From Ornithodoros turicata (Eukaryota; Arthropoda; Arachnida; Ixodida; Argasidae), in assembly GCF_037126465.1 (NCBI RefSeq), contig NC_088203.1, positions 101,308,668 to 101,372,667 of the forward strand: 64,000 nucleotides of DNA. Reading direction: 5' to 3'. Numbering within the stretch: the first letter of the stretch is position 1; each line of letters starts with the position of its first letter. The notes beneath the pieces are model-generated. The model had not been told where the DNA came from. It ran no database searches and worked only from the letters and a program-made list of their open reading frames with translations. The translations under genes were made by a program, and so were the position numbers. Positions 9,799-20,841 of the stretch are shown piece by piece.

Positions 9799-12700
9799 TT
9801 GGGCGCATTGGTACAGATCACGGCTCTCAAGGTCAGGGCACGACTCTCAAGGCTGTGGAGGGCTGAGCTGAAACACCAACCCTGGGTTCTTCAGTGCCGC
9901 CTGCACGACTTAGCCTGCGTTTTATGGGGCAAGCGGTATCGCAGTCATCCTACGTACAAGTTTGTCTGGAGTTTGATGCAGAAGACCATGAAAATGACGT
10001 GGATTTTGCTGCTTCGTAAGTGCAGACAACAGGTGATGAAACTTAATAGCGAGGAGGCGAGGTGTCCCGTCACGACGGTGGGAGACGTGCGGTTGGAGCG
10101 TGAAAAATGTGTGCAGGATCACTGAGACCCTAAATACACTCCGCACATGCGCAACAGTAAGAACCAGCTATTGGGTATTGCACATGAAGTGAGTGGTCGT
10201 CTTCCCGAACAGGAGCAACGTCGGTTTGTGTCGGCAGCGGTACACGTACTATTCGGGAGAAGTGAATTGCAGTCAGAGGGGAAGACTGTGACACGGGCCG
10301 TTAAAAAGCCTAGACGTAAGAACTTAAAATTACTACACGCATCCAAGCATCCTGAGAAGAGGGCTGTAACACAGGTCATTAAGGAGCTGAGAAGTAAGAA
10401 CTTGAAATTACTACACGTCGACAAGACGGGCAATTTCTGTGTTTTAGACCAGGATTCCTTCGGGTATCGAGCTTTGGAAGCCGTGACAAAAAAACGGCAG
10501 AGAGGCCAGAAACAATAGGAGTGAAGTAATTAGAAAGTCTAGGGCGTGGGACCTGGGGGAAGTTGCGAAGGGTTTGACGAAGGACAGCAAGCTTTATATG
10601 GACTTCTCCTTCTCCCCGAAGACACACAAGGATGGCCAGCCATTTCGAGCAATAATTTGGGAAAAAAGAACGTGACAGGGAGAATTAAACAGGACCCTGC
10701 AAACCACGCTGTCGCTGCTCACTGTTGTCGACCCCTTGAGAGTTAGTAACTCTCAGGAAGTGGTGACCTTTTTAAAGGACCTGGTTCCGGGAGAGTGAGT
10801 TGACAAGCCCCTTAGATATATCGAACACTTCTCTACAGCCTTCCTTCAAAAATGATCTACGAGGTAGTGGACCAGGCCATCGATAACTTTGGGTTGACCA
10901 GGTCTCAGAGTGCTGTAGGATTGGAATTGATCAGTTTTTCTGGATGCTGTAAAAGTACTTGACAGCGACTTACATAGAGCACAACGGAAAAGTCTGGACA
11001 CAGAAGCAGGGTGTCTGTATTGGGTCGATTGCCCCGGCGCTGAGTGCAGGGCCGGCGTCTACTTTTTGGTCGGGAGGGGGGGGGGGGTCACACTCCGAGA
11101 TTTGCGCCCCCCCCTGCCCGTACCACACAACTTCTTTGACCGTGCGTTCCGTGGGCGCCCCGAAACGAAACACGGCACAACGGTATGAATGAAAAGCGTA
11201 CCATACGGCATCCATGGGACCTTTTATATATTCTATTCTATTGAAAGGATAGGCTTGTACTCAATGCGTTAATATATGCCTCGCAAACACCACGTGCCAA
11301 CGTGCAGAAGTAGGAGCAGCAGCACCTGACAGCGACAGGCAGACGCGAATTTGTCGTTGTGCAATGCCAGAGTGAAGAGTGCAGTCGTCCAGGCGCCGCC
11401 GAGACGCCTTCTGGTTGCGACGATGGTTGTATTCCGAAATAATAGCGGTGACCGCGGCGCAAGTGGCACGCAATAGCAAAACATTCTGGGAAGGTGGTAC
11501 ACGGGCGAAAACTTCAGGCCGCCATGTGGATGGAGAACGAAAATTTTTACTTCATGTGCCATATACGCACGTTGATTTATAGAACAGCGTGCATTTTATG
11601 ATCCACTGTCATTGGTTTGTGTGACGCCAAACACCATGAACTCCCAGTCATCTGGCCACCATTTTTGCACCCCCTCGGCGGACGTGGTTTGTTAGCAATT
11701 GCCCCCCCCCCCCCGTAGACGCCGGCCCTAGCTAAGTGGCATTGTCTTAGCAAAAGTGGACAATAATCCGTTGACAGGATAGTACGTAACACTGAAGATG
11801 TCGTACGTAAGGGAAATATTTAGGTACGTTGATGACTTTTTGGTAGCGCATGACTAAAAGGCGGCAGTGAAATCTCAGCAGTTGATTGACGTCTTGAAAG
11901 AAGTGGTGCCTGATCTTCAATTTACTTCTGAAGACATGGAAGGAGCACGTCTGCAGTATCTGGACTTATGTATCGTCAGTAAGCCGAAAGGGAGACATCT
12001 CTGTTGGAAGTAAATGCAAAGTAGTGGTGTCCTTATGCTTATAGTAGCTTATGCTTAGTATAGTAGCTTATGTCCTTCAGCTCCAACACGTCCAAGACAG
12101 TCAAGAGGGGCATTGCCACCGGGGCGATTAGGTCTGCCCTAGAAAAGTGTTGCTGGCACTGTACGCAGGAGAGTTTTCGCATACAGACAGATAGACTTTT
12201 GACAGCCGGATATCACCAGGAGGTGATAAGGAGTGTCTGCGGAAAAGTGCTAAAGGAACTGTATGGCCAAGGGAGGCTCAAGACTGAAGAAGGCTACAAA
12301 TGCGCCCTCGTAATTCCGTGTGTGCATGCACCATTCAATCGCACCATTTAAGATGACCAGCAAGTTCCACGTGAGGGTGGCGTGTGGAGGCAGAAATAAG
12401 TCTCCCGGGCTACCGCCCAAGATGAAACCGGAGCGGCACGTTGAGCAGTGTCTGTAAAATACGTTGACAAGTTTGTTGAGTGGGTTGGGTATACGAGATT
12501 CCGTTAACCTCAAGGAACATAAACAAAATTTAACGTGTTTTAATGGCAACAATAGGCCCCATGTAAAAGAATCTCCTCGCATTGCAGGGCTAGAGGGGAG
12601 ACAGATAAGATTGGGCTCAGGCAAAAGAATTAAAAGAGAGGTGCATGAGTCATTCATGATTCAGCAAAAGGGAGGCTCGTGCGTCAGCATGGCATTTCTA

Positions 12701-12799
12701 GGCCTGAGCGATAAGGAAACGGATGTCATTTGTCAGCAAAGCTGCTGTCGAAAGTATGCGCTCAGTGTGAGCCGTCCTGGGTCTTCGTCCCTTCGTTAG
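9799..12799 (+). pseudogene. Penelope-like reverse transcriptase / GIY-YIG endonuclease, broken
   Basis: Conserved blocks occur in the expected order but in shifting frames. They are an N-terminal LRSKNLKLLHVDKTG block (about 10385-10430, with a partial tandem duplicate just before it), KTHK followed by DGQPFRAI (10619-10654), and a QKQGVCIGSIAPALS block (11001-11045). After the inserted hAT come the catalytic RYVDDFLV (11822-11845), a thumb-like segment SKTVKRGIATGAIRSALEK (from about 12090) and a C-terminal GIY-YIG-like remnant (about 12455-12760) with LKEHKQNL and KGGSCVS. Stops, for example after WEKRT near 10670, and frameshifts show it is inactive. The combination of this RT type with a downstream GIY-YIG domain defines Penelope-like elements. 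Confidence 0.8.
11047..11730. mobile_element. hAT-type non-autonomous element inside the Penelope-like RT
   Basis: Terminal inverted repeats CAGGGCCGGCGTCTAC (left) and GTAGACGCCGGCCCTA (right) bound a 684-bp element. The flanking 8-mers GCTGAGTG (11039-11046) and GCTAAGTG (11731-11738) match at 7 of 8 positions, as expected for the 8-bp hAT duplication. G- and C-tracts lie just inside both ends. Removing the element brings the PALS block of the RT next to its continuation. There is no transposase. Confidence 0.8.
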
Positions 12800-13090
12800 A
12801 CGCGCTTCTCTCAGTGCCGTATTCTCACTCAGCCCTGAAGAATCCCTGTGCTTCGAGGGACCCTTCTAGTAGCTTTCGCAATGCATTGGGCACGCGCTCG
12901 CTGCGCGTGCAGGAAGATAGTGAAAGAGTCCCTGGAAGACGCAAGGATCCCTCGTGGCTGAGCGAGAATGCAGCGGTCAGTATGGTCCTTCGTTGAGTGC
13001 GGTGCTGTTCGGCGTTCGTCATGTTCGGTGTTGAGTCAGGTACACGCGAAGGTGGTTCCAATCTCCAATCATCGTCGCTGGAATAAAGCG

Positions 13091-14694
13091 TCGTTGTCTT
13101 TGTGTGAATGCAACAGTACGTGTGTCAGCCGCAACGCCGCGAAGATAGCGTGGCAACCGACACCATGGGACTGTTCGCAGGAGATGCTCCTTACCAATGA
13201 ACTTTCATGTACAGAGGAAGTGAGTTCGGTGTAGCCGGAACTTTGTTTTTTCACGGAGGCAACTGTTCTGAGGCTAGATCACTCAATCTGACCAACACAA
13301 CAGGTAACGTCTAATCTAATCTAGTAAGGGATGCACGTTCGGTTCCTGTCGCCACCTGGCTTTTTCTGGTATATGTCGATCTTTGTTAGGGAGTGACTTT
13401 TTCGGGTTAAATCCGATTCCGCACGGTTATTGCCCCCCCCCCGAGCTGACCTCCAACCAACTCGGGTTAAACCCGATTTCTCGCCGAATTCCAGTCACTA
13501 TGAAATCCTCAGGTGACGTTTCCACTGAAGACGAACAAAGGTCGCCACGTGTGACACGTGTAAGAATGAGTCACTTGCATTCCCAGCAGTACACCCATGT
13601 GTGTCAACATTGTCTATGCCTTCGGGGATTACCGCTGGTAGATCACGATCCCGCAAAAGAAAAAAAAACATTAGGAAAGGACTTAATACACAAGAGGAGA
13701 AACAAAAACACCCGGAGGCACAATTATCGCCCGACTTCTCCCCGAATTTCAGATTTAAAAATAGCGCCGATTTTTACCCCCCGAATCTCAGAAAGGCATT
13801 TAAGCCGCAAAACTCACTCCCTACTAATAATTGATAGAGAAGGCAGAGCAACGATCACCTTCGTTTGCGAGAAATATCGCCACAGGATCTTCCGAATGTG
13901 GCTGTTGATAAGTGATGCAGGTAGTTCGGCAACGCACGGGGTGGTCCAGTGTATAGTGGCGTCTTTGAGGCGGAGAAAGCCACACGCAGCTTATTATATT
14001 GGGAAGCACTTGAGTCTGCTGTTTCTCGAGGTGCTCTACGACGTTCCACTTGACGACGCTCATTGCCAACTTAAGCCGAACAAGATACAATGATTTGCAT
14101 CGACGCGAACCTCCATTCAAAGTTTTACAGCAAAGAGAGTAACATAGGCGCCGAAAAGCCGTACACTGCACGCGTCCCCGCAAGTGAGGCAGCGCAGCTG
14201 AGGTCACGTGCTTACGACTACCAGTGGGAATGTCCGTAGCTCTCGCTCCTCTGACGTCAGAGCTTGACACGTACTTGTGTTCGAGAGTTTGTATATCTCG
14301 CCAAGTTCGGGAGGGGGGGAGGACACGTTGAAAAATAACTATATTTTCTTGAATACTTTGGTGGGCAGCGCATTGCGTACATGATGCAATTAACCACTTC
14401 TATCAAAGTGTCACAACCTCTCTAAATCAATATTTTTAAAGTTTGCTAATTAGGTATCTAATTAATTAGGCGCAGCGAAAATTAATAGAAACACCCAGAT
14501 TGTTTGCGTAGAGCGCCCCGTCGTTATTATTATTATTTTTTATCTTCGTGCTTCAGTTGAGTCCTGTTTATTGTACATAACGGTATATGGAAGACAGAAT
14601 TTTCCGTTGGCATTGAGAGTGAGACGTGGTTATTCGCTCCGAGATCGAACGGTGTCGGCGCGCTGCGGAGAAACGATGAACTACCGTAGTATGG
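13091..14694. other. Unannotated stretch with an unexplained 236-codon frame
   Basis: A plus-strand frame runs 13383-14093 without a stop. Its translation shows no domain, signal peptide or repeat, and it begins in a C-tract with CGGGTTAAA/AACCCGA words that look like non-coding repeat DNA. A frame of this length is not surprising by chance in 64 kb. I do not call it a gene. Confidence 0.4.
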
Positions 14695-15306
14695 ATTAGA
14701 GCCCTGCACCATCCGTGGGTGGAAGCGGTATCCGCAATATACTTGCGGATTCGGATGAAAATTTATCACTTTCTGCGGCGTGCGGATCGGATGCGGATGC
14801 GAAGGCAGCGGATCGGTAGCGGATATACCGCATGCTGTAATTTTTCCACTAGCAATTTATTTGTATTGCGCGCCGACAGCGAGCGCATGCTCGGGTTCAC
14901 CTTTGACCATGCACGGCCAAGACGGGAGAGGAGGTATTCTCGCGTCCACAAGAGCACCGGTGAGGTAGCGTTCCACGCGTTCCAGAAGTCTCTCCATATC
15001 GCGTTTGTTGAAAGGTTTACCTTTGCTTGTCGCCGTGAGTCCTTCCGTGACAGCATGGAGGCATCCGCAATTATACCAACATTCTTCCGGCGGTATTTAC
15101 GCGTCCTTCGAAACTTGCGGATCAGATGCGGATATTGCGTTTTGCCCAGCGGATCGGATTCGGATGTAAACTGTTGTGTATGCAGCGGTGCGGATCGGAT
15201 GCGGATGTAAACGGTTGTGTATGCAGCGGTGCGGATCGGATGCGGATAACGTGTGCGCGGATGCGGGTCGGATGCGGATGCCAAAAATCTCATCCGCGCA
15301 GGGCTG
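14695..15306. mobile_element. Probable hAT-like element with GCGGATCGGATGCGGAT arrays
   Basis: Short inverted ends (AGAGCCCTGCACCATCCG on the left, CGCGCAGGGCTGGAT on the right) enclose about 610 bp. Copies of the word GCGGATCGGATGCGGATG cluster near both ends (about 14785-14830 and 15115-15285). Subterminal repeats at both ends are typical of transposase-binding regions. No clean 8-bp duplication was seen, so the class is uncertain. The long minus-strand frame over it arises from the repeats. Confidence 0.5.
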
Positions 15307-16695
15307 GATAGCTTCCTCGCGTCCTCTGCTTTCACACGTTTATTCCGCGTTCAGTGTGCAGTAAGCGGAGTACTGGGGAACGGAACAGTATCGTACTATC
15401 GCGCGCACAAGTGATCTTCCGGTGAATATAAGTACACGAGTTGTTAAGGGAAAATTTATTATGAACGAAATACACAAGCGGTCCTCAGCACACAGTAATT
15501 TGATGGCTGCACTAAAGGACTATCGGCACGCAAAACACAGGCACACTATGCAACTATATAACTACTATACAACTATACACACTATATACATCAGAAAAGA
15601 ACCATCAACAGAACATACATCAGAAAAGAATCATCAACTTCGAACATCGGCCAGCGTGTCATGCACATTAGAAAGGTGACGCTGTCGCCCTCTATAGCTC
15701 GATATCGCAGCGAATAGCAACACGCAGTAGTTTAGCCAGTATCGCAAACATGAGGGGATGGGGGGAGGGGGGTCTGGATAATCACTGGAACACGCCACCC
15801 GGAAGGGATGAAAGGGCGTAATAACGTTTCTTGTCGAGATACCTCTTCGTGACAATCAAGGTCATTTAATACCAGACACTGTGTGCGGAAAATGACAGCA
15901 ACAGAAAAGGCGCGCACGTTCATCCGATTAGCCTATACTGTCTTGTTCTTCACGAGAAAGAAATCGGCGTCGAAATAAGGTACACGGCCTCTGTGTTTTT
16001 GTTTCGCGTGTGTACGGAACACAATAGAAGGATAATACAAAGACGAAGAAGGAGCGATTGTGTTCGGGTTTGCGCAATCCCAAAACACACCCAAGTCGTT
16101 AAGGGCGATTCAACTTCGGGAGAGGTAAATAATGATGACGTAAGCGGGATATCGGAAGCTGTAATTTGGCTGGCTTGGGTTTCCCTTTGAAAGACGCTTC
16201 TTCCTCTGTCGGAACAAAAGGAACATGGTTCTTGATTGGGTTCTTTTACGCTATACAAGGTCTCCGTTCAACGAGAGCTCCAGGTACAGGAGGGATCGGG
16301 GTATTTCTGATACAGAAGAACCTGGTTGTTTGTCTTTATCGTGTGTGTAATTTCCTCGTGGTAAGCGAGTAAACCGACTGATAGTGTATCGGCTGTCTTA
16401 TCACAAGGGTACGAACCTGTCGAGGATGCCAGTCACGGGGGGGCACGATACAAGTTGCTCAGATACATCATCGAGGAACTATGGGCTGAAATTTCAGAGA
16501 ACCATCAAGTGGACAAAGTAAATTCACGGAGTTATCAGTGTGGCTCGTGATCATAGCTGATCATGTTCACGGCTCGCGACGTAAAATCATAAACTTAGGA
16601 ATTATATATTCTTTTCTCGATCATTTGTTCTGTATTCCGGTTTTGAGTTTTTTTTTTCTCGAGGTTTTCTGTTCGTGTAGTGTTTATCATTGTTT
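15307..16695. other. No supported gene or bounded repeat
   Basis: Short frames only. Imperfect CATCAGAAAAGAA repeats occur near 15590-15630. Nothing else stands out. Confidence 0.4.
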
Positions 16696-16703
16696 GTTTG
16701 TGT

Positions 16704-17396
16704 CAGGGATGGGCATAAATATATTTTTTTAGTATTTAAGTATAAATACAAAATACTTTATTGAGAGGGGTATTTAAATACACTACATAAATGAGTATTT
16801 AAATACGAAATATAAATGCAGTATTTAAATACCGTAACTACTACCATAAATACTTTGAGGAAGATGGCATCCGGAATTACAGAAATAACGATGATCATAA
16901 CAACAAATCAGCAAGGAACAATATAATTTATTTGTTAGATTACCATGGTGGTTTCAATATTAGAAATTTCTCGAAGACTGCATCTTTAGGCATCTTCTGT
17001 TCGGCCGTACAATCAGATTCGCAAACAGAATCTTCACAGGTGCCGATGAACAAATGGTTGTGTTAAATTTGACTAAAATGCTTCGTACAACAAGGTAATC
17101 GGGTAGTCGTGACTGTTGTCCGCAACAACAGTGAAAACCTAGGAACCTAAATTACTTGTCGCATGCACATGCTATAGAGCAAACACGGCATAATCGCGCC
17201 CCAAACTCACCCTTCTTCCCGAAAGGTCAGATGCAGGGCAACTTCAAGATATCAGTCGGTATACTCTGTATTTAGGAGTATTTATAAAGTATTTACAATA
17301 GCCGAAAATTGGTATTTAAATACAAAGTATAAATACGTGTATTTCTATTTTAAATAGTATTTTAATTACAATGTATTTAAATACTGCCCATCCCTG
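16704..17396 (+). mobile_element. hAT-type non-autonomous element, copy 1
   Basis: The ends are CAGGGATGGGCA and TGCCCATCCCTG, and the perfect 8-bp duplication GTTTGTGT lies on both sides (16696-16703, 17397-17404). Near both ends are arrays of TATTTAAATAC/ATAAATAC words. The centre (about 16890-17230) is a unique block shared with copy 2 at 46463-47263, including CTCGAAGACTGCATC. The element is 693 bp and has no transposase. Confidence 0.92.
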
Positions 17397-17404
17397 GTTT
17401 GTGT

Positions 17405-17689
17405 TCACGTTTATTTTCCCCAACACGAAGCGTATACATATAAGAATAGCCACTCCTGACCTGCTTCATGTGTTCTCTTCCTCAGTGTTTTTATTTTTAA
17501 CAGCAGTAGCTGTTAACGGGAAGGTCTAGGGAATCACTGTGGCTGTAACCCCCTCCCCACTACACTTGTTCTCGCATCTTCTCTGTCTCCTTCTGTCTGT
17601 TGACTGTCGGTTTCGGTGATGCAAAACAAGTTACTATTAATCTAAAGCTGATAAAAGCAGTTTTAACATACTCAGAGATGGTTACGTTG
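17405..17689. other. Unannotated stretch
   Basis: No gene or repeat with defined ends is visible. Confidence 0.4.
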
Positions 17690-17930
17690 TCCCGGAAAGT
17701 GTCCTGATTTTTCAGCGTTTCCTATCCCGATTTTTTCCCGATTTTAGTAATATTTTTGTCCCGCTAATACCAGCTCTACACGTCACCTCTCACACAGATC
17801 TCAAGGCACTCTAAAGGCACTCTAAAGTAGCTGTGCATATATCAGCAATAAAAGTGTCAACATCTATACACATCTACGCCGAAATTCGCGTTACACAAAT
17901 CGTAACCGTCCTGTATTCTAATTTCCTGTA
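17690..17930 (+). repeat. Dispersed repeat, inverted copy at 31320-31520
   Basis: It shares TCAGCGTTTCC, AGCAATAAAAGTG and GAAATTCGCGTTACACAA with the minus strand of 31520-31320. The family is unidentified. Each copy is a fragment with no tail or inverted ends that I could define. Confidence 0.6.
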
Positions 17931-18224
17931 TTCTAGTCTAATCTTTGATGTGAAGTTTCAACAACCAAACAGTCCTCCGGTATGTTCTCACTTTCGCGCG
18001 CGCTTCGCTTACAGCTTCCAAATACATGCAACGCAGCACGAGATAGAACTCCTTTAAGGTGAGGGCCTTTACGACTTTGAAGGACTCCCTACTGAAATGA
18101 GTTCGTACCGCCGACATACAGCACAGTTTCTCTCAGTAGCAGAGGGCTTAATCGCTTGCTAGCGTTACGAGCTCACGAGGGGCGGGGCACTCGTCGAGAA
18201 GGGCACGTGATAAAACACGTGCAC

Positions 18225-18445
18225 GCGGCGCTCTTCGCGCGATACGTGAAGGGCATCACAGGCAGCACAATGTACTGAAGGTCGAGTGCAATAGGGGTGG
18301 ACGGGTAGGTGGAAGGCCTTTTGAACAGACTGGTGAAACTAAAGAAAGTTGATAAGACACATACCGTCCACCCCCATTGCACTCGACTTTCAGTACATTT
18401 TGCTGCTTGGGGTGGTATACGTCACGCGCAATGTGTCAGGTGCCC
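18225..18445. mobile_element. Foldback element, about 220 bp
   Basis: The left arm (about 18255-18305), reading ACAATGTACTGAAGGTCGAG, TGCAATAGGGGTGGACGG, is complementary to the right arm (about 18363-18415), reading CCGTCCACCCCCATTGCACT, CGACTTTCAGTACATTTTGC. The loop is about 60 bp. Weaker pairing extends outward on both sides. Target duplication is not resolved. Confidence 0.6.
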
Positions 18446-19862
18446 ATCTTTTTGAATTTCGCGCCACTTGTTCGTTCGTAACGACCGTAACGACCATGAA
18501 GCGATTAAGTACCCCCAGCGCACGTAAGCTGCCAATCATTGACGGCGTTCGAGGCTACTTCTTTTCGGTCGGAAAGGAGGTGGTCGATTTCGTCTTTCGA
18601 AAAGTATTCAAAGGGAGATTATCCGTTGCCGTGTGTCCGCGAGCACGAACTCATTTCGGAGAAGTGTCTTTCTCCCGAAAGGCATTTAGAGTGCCCGTTT
18701 GTCAGAGGCACAAGAAGCGTGCACAAACCGCGCGTCCCTTCCGCTCCGAAAGTGAAACCTCGACAAGGCCCACCTAATATCCCGCCCACTTTCTCCCGCT
18801 CGTAACAGTCTTCGATCGGTGTGACCTCATGACAGGGTCGCACCTGGCCACATTGGGCGACAGCTGGACTCTGATGACGCCGGTTCGCGACCGCGCCGCT
18901 CTTTCCCCGCGTGTCACACGCACTGACCCTAATTTTATAAGGTTTGCTCACCTTCTCCCGTTTGTCACGCGCCACTTTCCGTATGGCGTCATCCCGTTCC
19001 GCTATATACGACGGGATAGCACAGGGTTGTTGGAGTAACTTTCCAGGAATCGCTGAGTGTAGCGGTTGAGTCACGAACATGAGTTGGTATTTTAATTACG
19101 TAGGTGTGCGGACGTGGTCTTTTTCTTTTTTTTTGTATGCAGAGAGGGCGCGGTTGTTGGTTGTGAGGGATTTTGGCATCCGTTGAACTCTCTTTTGTGT
19201 ATTGTCGGTTAGTTTTGCGTGTGTCATACGGGACGAGATTTTCAGGTGACTAAGGCAAGAAAGGAAACGTCATAAAATGAGTCAAGGGTGGCTGCTGGTC
19301 GACTGAAGTTCGTGTCTAGACTAGTACATAGAGTTCCTTTTGTTGATTTAGCCGCGCGAGTTCCCATGGTTTGATGTCTAATTCAGGGTGAGCCCAAATA
19401 ATTTCCATTCTACCCGGCTTTTATAGTATGGAGAGCGACGACAACCAAGAACTATAAATGGCCAGTTGCGTTTCGCCAAGTATACTTGTATACGATTGCT
19501 AAAGTACAACAACAACAACTTTATTAGGTGATGATGCTAAAGTATGATTGCTAAAGTAAATTACAGTGGCGATTTGGCTTCCTTGGCAACTATAGTTCTA
19601 ATTTCTAATAATTCCTTGAATATCATGGCTGTCTCGTTTTCCTCTCGTTTTCCTCTCGTCTACTTTTCCTCCAGCGCAGGTCGTTCAAATTCATATCCAT
19701 AAGAGAAAAGGAAAACCTTCTTCTTGTAAGTGCTGCCACATCATTATAACATACTTTATTAATTGCTGAACAATGGGTGAAGATTTTGGGTCCCAGAGCC
19801 CGATCTAAAATTTGTCGCTATCCCCATAACGAACGTTAACCGCATCACTTCGCCCGTGATTC
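18446..19862. other. No supported gene
   Basis: Several frames of 60-150 codons overlap in different directions without recognisable domains. A CAACAACAAC plus TTTATT word near 19508-19525 resembles the tail of the repeat at 19863-20110. Confidence 0.4.
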
Positions 19863-20110
19863 GCCACGATAACAAACAAACAACTTTATTACAAGATGGT
19901 GAATGGGGAGTTTCATCGCCAGGGGGCGATACTCTACCCCATTGCTGGTGGTGATGCCGGGAATGAAATAATGAGCCCCTTTACAATAAAGGATCGAAGT
20001 CCTATGGCATCCAGAAAGGTCAAGAGAGCTTTGAGGGCATGGCGTTGCTGGGCTGGATGTGGCCAGGGACAAGCAATTTTGAAGCCCCTTGCTCTTGCGC
20101 CATCCTACTT
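19863..20110 (-). mobile_element. SINE-like dispersed repeat, copy 1
   Basis: It matches 53306-53530, sharing GGTGAATGGGGAGTTTCATC, ATTGCTGGTGGTGATG, GGAATGAAATAATGAGC and GGGCTGGATGTGGCCAGGG. The plus strand begins with AACAAACAACTTTATT. On the minus strand this is a 3' AATAAAGTTGTT tail, so I orient it minus. A partial third copy lies near 46180-46240. Confidence 0.65.
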
Positions 20111-20515
20111 AAAACAGCTCTGGAGCGCGTGAGCTTTAAATAGAACAATAACGCTTGCTATGCCAGGAGCCGGGACACTCTTAATACGGAGTTCATATTC
20201 ACGGAGGATGATACGGAGTTCACGGAGGATGATATTCATCTTGAAGCACGTCAGGAAAATCCCGAGAAACAGATAGTACATGCGGTGACAGGATGTGCTG
20301 TCTGAATGTTTTTCTTTGTTCTTTCGTTTCTCGTTTCACGCATGGAACTAGCGCCAAAGGTAACTGAACCTACACACACGGGCATCGCGGATACGAAAGG
20401 CATGTACGGAACGCACACTCAAATACACAACAAGACAACCCGAAGTTTCGCACAAGCCTAATCGCAATCTTTATGGTGTCCTGAAGCTCAGAATTGGACA
20501 TTGGACGTATATACG
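20111..20515. other. Unannotated stretch
   Basis: A GATACGGAGTTCACGGAGGATGATA direct repeat occurs near 20190-20235. No gene is visible. Confidence 0.35.
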
Positions 20516-20517
20516 TA

Positions 20518-20839
20518 CAGGTTGGGACAAAAGTTTACGGAACACGCGAGCGGCGTACTTTTTCTTCGGTGCGACACCCTAGCGGCCGGCGGAAGCGGGC
20601 GAGTTCACTGCTTCGGAGGGGTGGAAGCGTGCGCTGTTACCGACACACAGTGGTAACTCCGGTGTCGCTTGGGGGCTTGGGTGTGTCTGGGAAGTGGAAG
20701 CTACCGCTGTGTGTCGCTCACAGCGCACCCGTCCACCCCTCCGAAACAGTGAACTCATCCACTTCCGGCGGCCGCTAGGGTGTCGCACCAAAGAAAAAGT
20801 ACGCCGCTCGCGTGTTCCGTAAACTTTTGTCCCAACCTG
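20518..20839. mobile_element. Tc1/mariner-type MITE
   Basis: The 322-bp element starts CAGGTTGGGACAAAAGTTTA and ends with the exact complement. TA flanks both sides (20516-20517, 20840-20841). Long inner arms also pair (TACTTTTTCTTCGGTGCGAC with GTCGCACCAAAGAAAAAGTA), giving roughly 120-bp stems with a small centre. No transposase is encoded. Confidence 0.88.
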
Positions 20840-20841
20840 TA

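Larger units (their letters stand above)
9512..13090 (+). mobile_element. Penelope-like retroelement, degenerate, with nested hAT insertion
   Basis: The element comprises a 5' flank (9512-9780, also present inverted at 6590-6855), a broken RT/GIY-YIG reading frame (about 9799-12799), a degenerate hammerhead-like remnant at about 12833-12862 and an AATAAA at 13082-13087. It is interrupted at 11047-11730 by an unrelated hAT-type element. The outer limits are approximate because only one complete copy is in the window. Confidence 0.75.

Noticed and set aside
10316..10420. Tandem LRSKNLKLLH repeat as a novel repeat protein
   Set aside because: It is a partial duplication inside the N-terminal region of the Penelope-like RT frame.
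13383..14093. 236-codon plus-strand frame
   Set aside because: No domain, odd composition, starts in a C-tract, and such a length is expected occasionally by chance in six frames of 64 kb.
14766..15335. 189-codon minus-strand frame with repeated IRIRS words
   Set aside because: It is produced by the GCGGATCGGATGCGGAT arrays.
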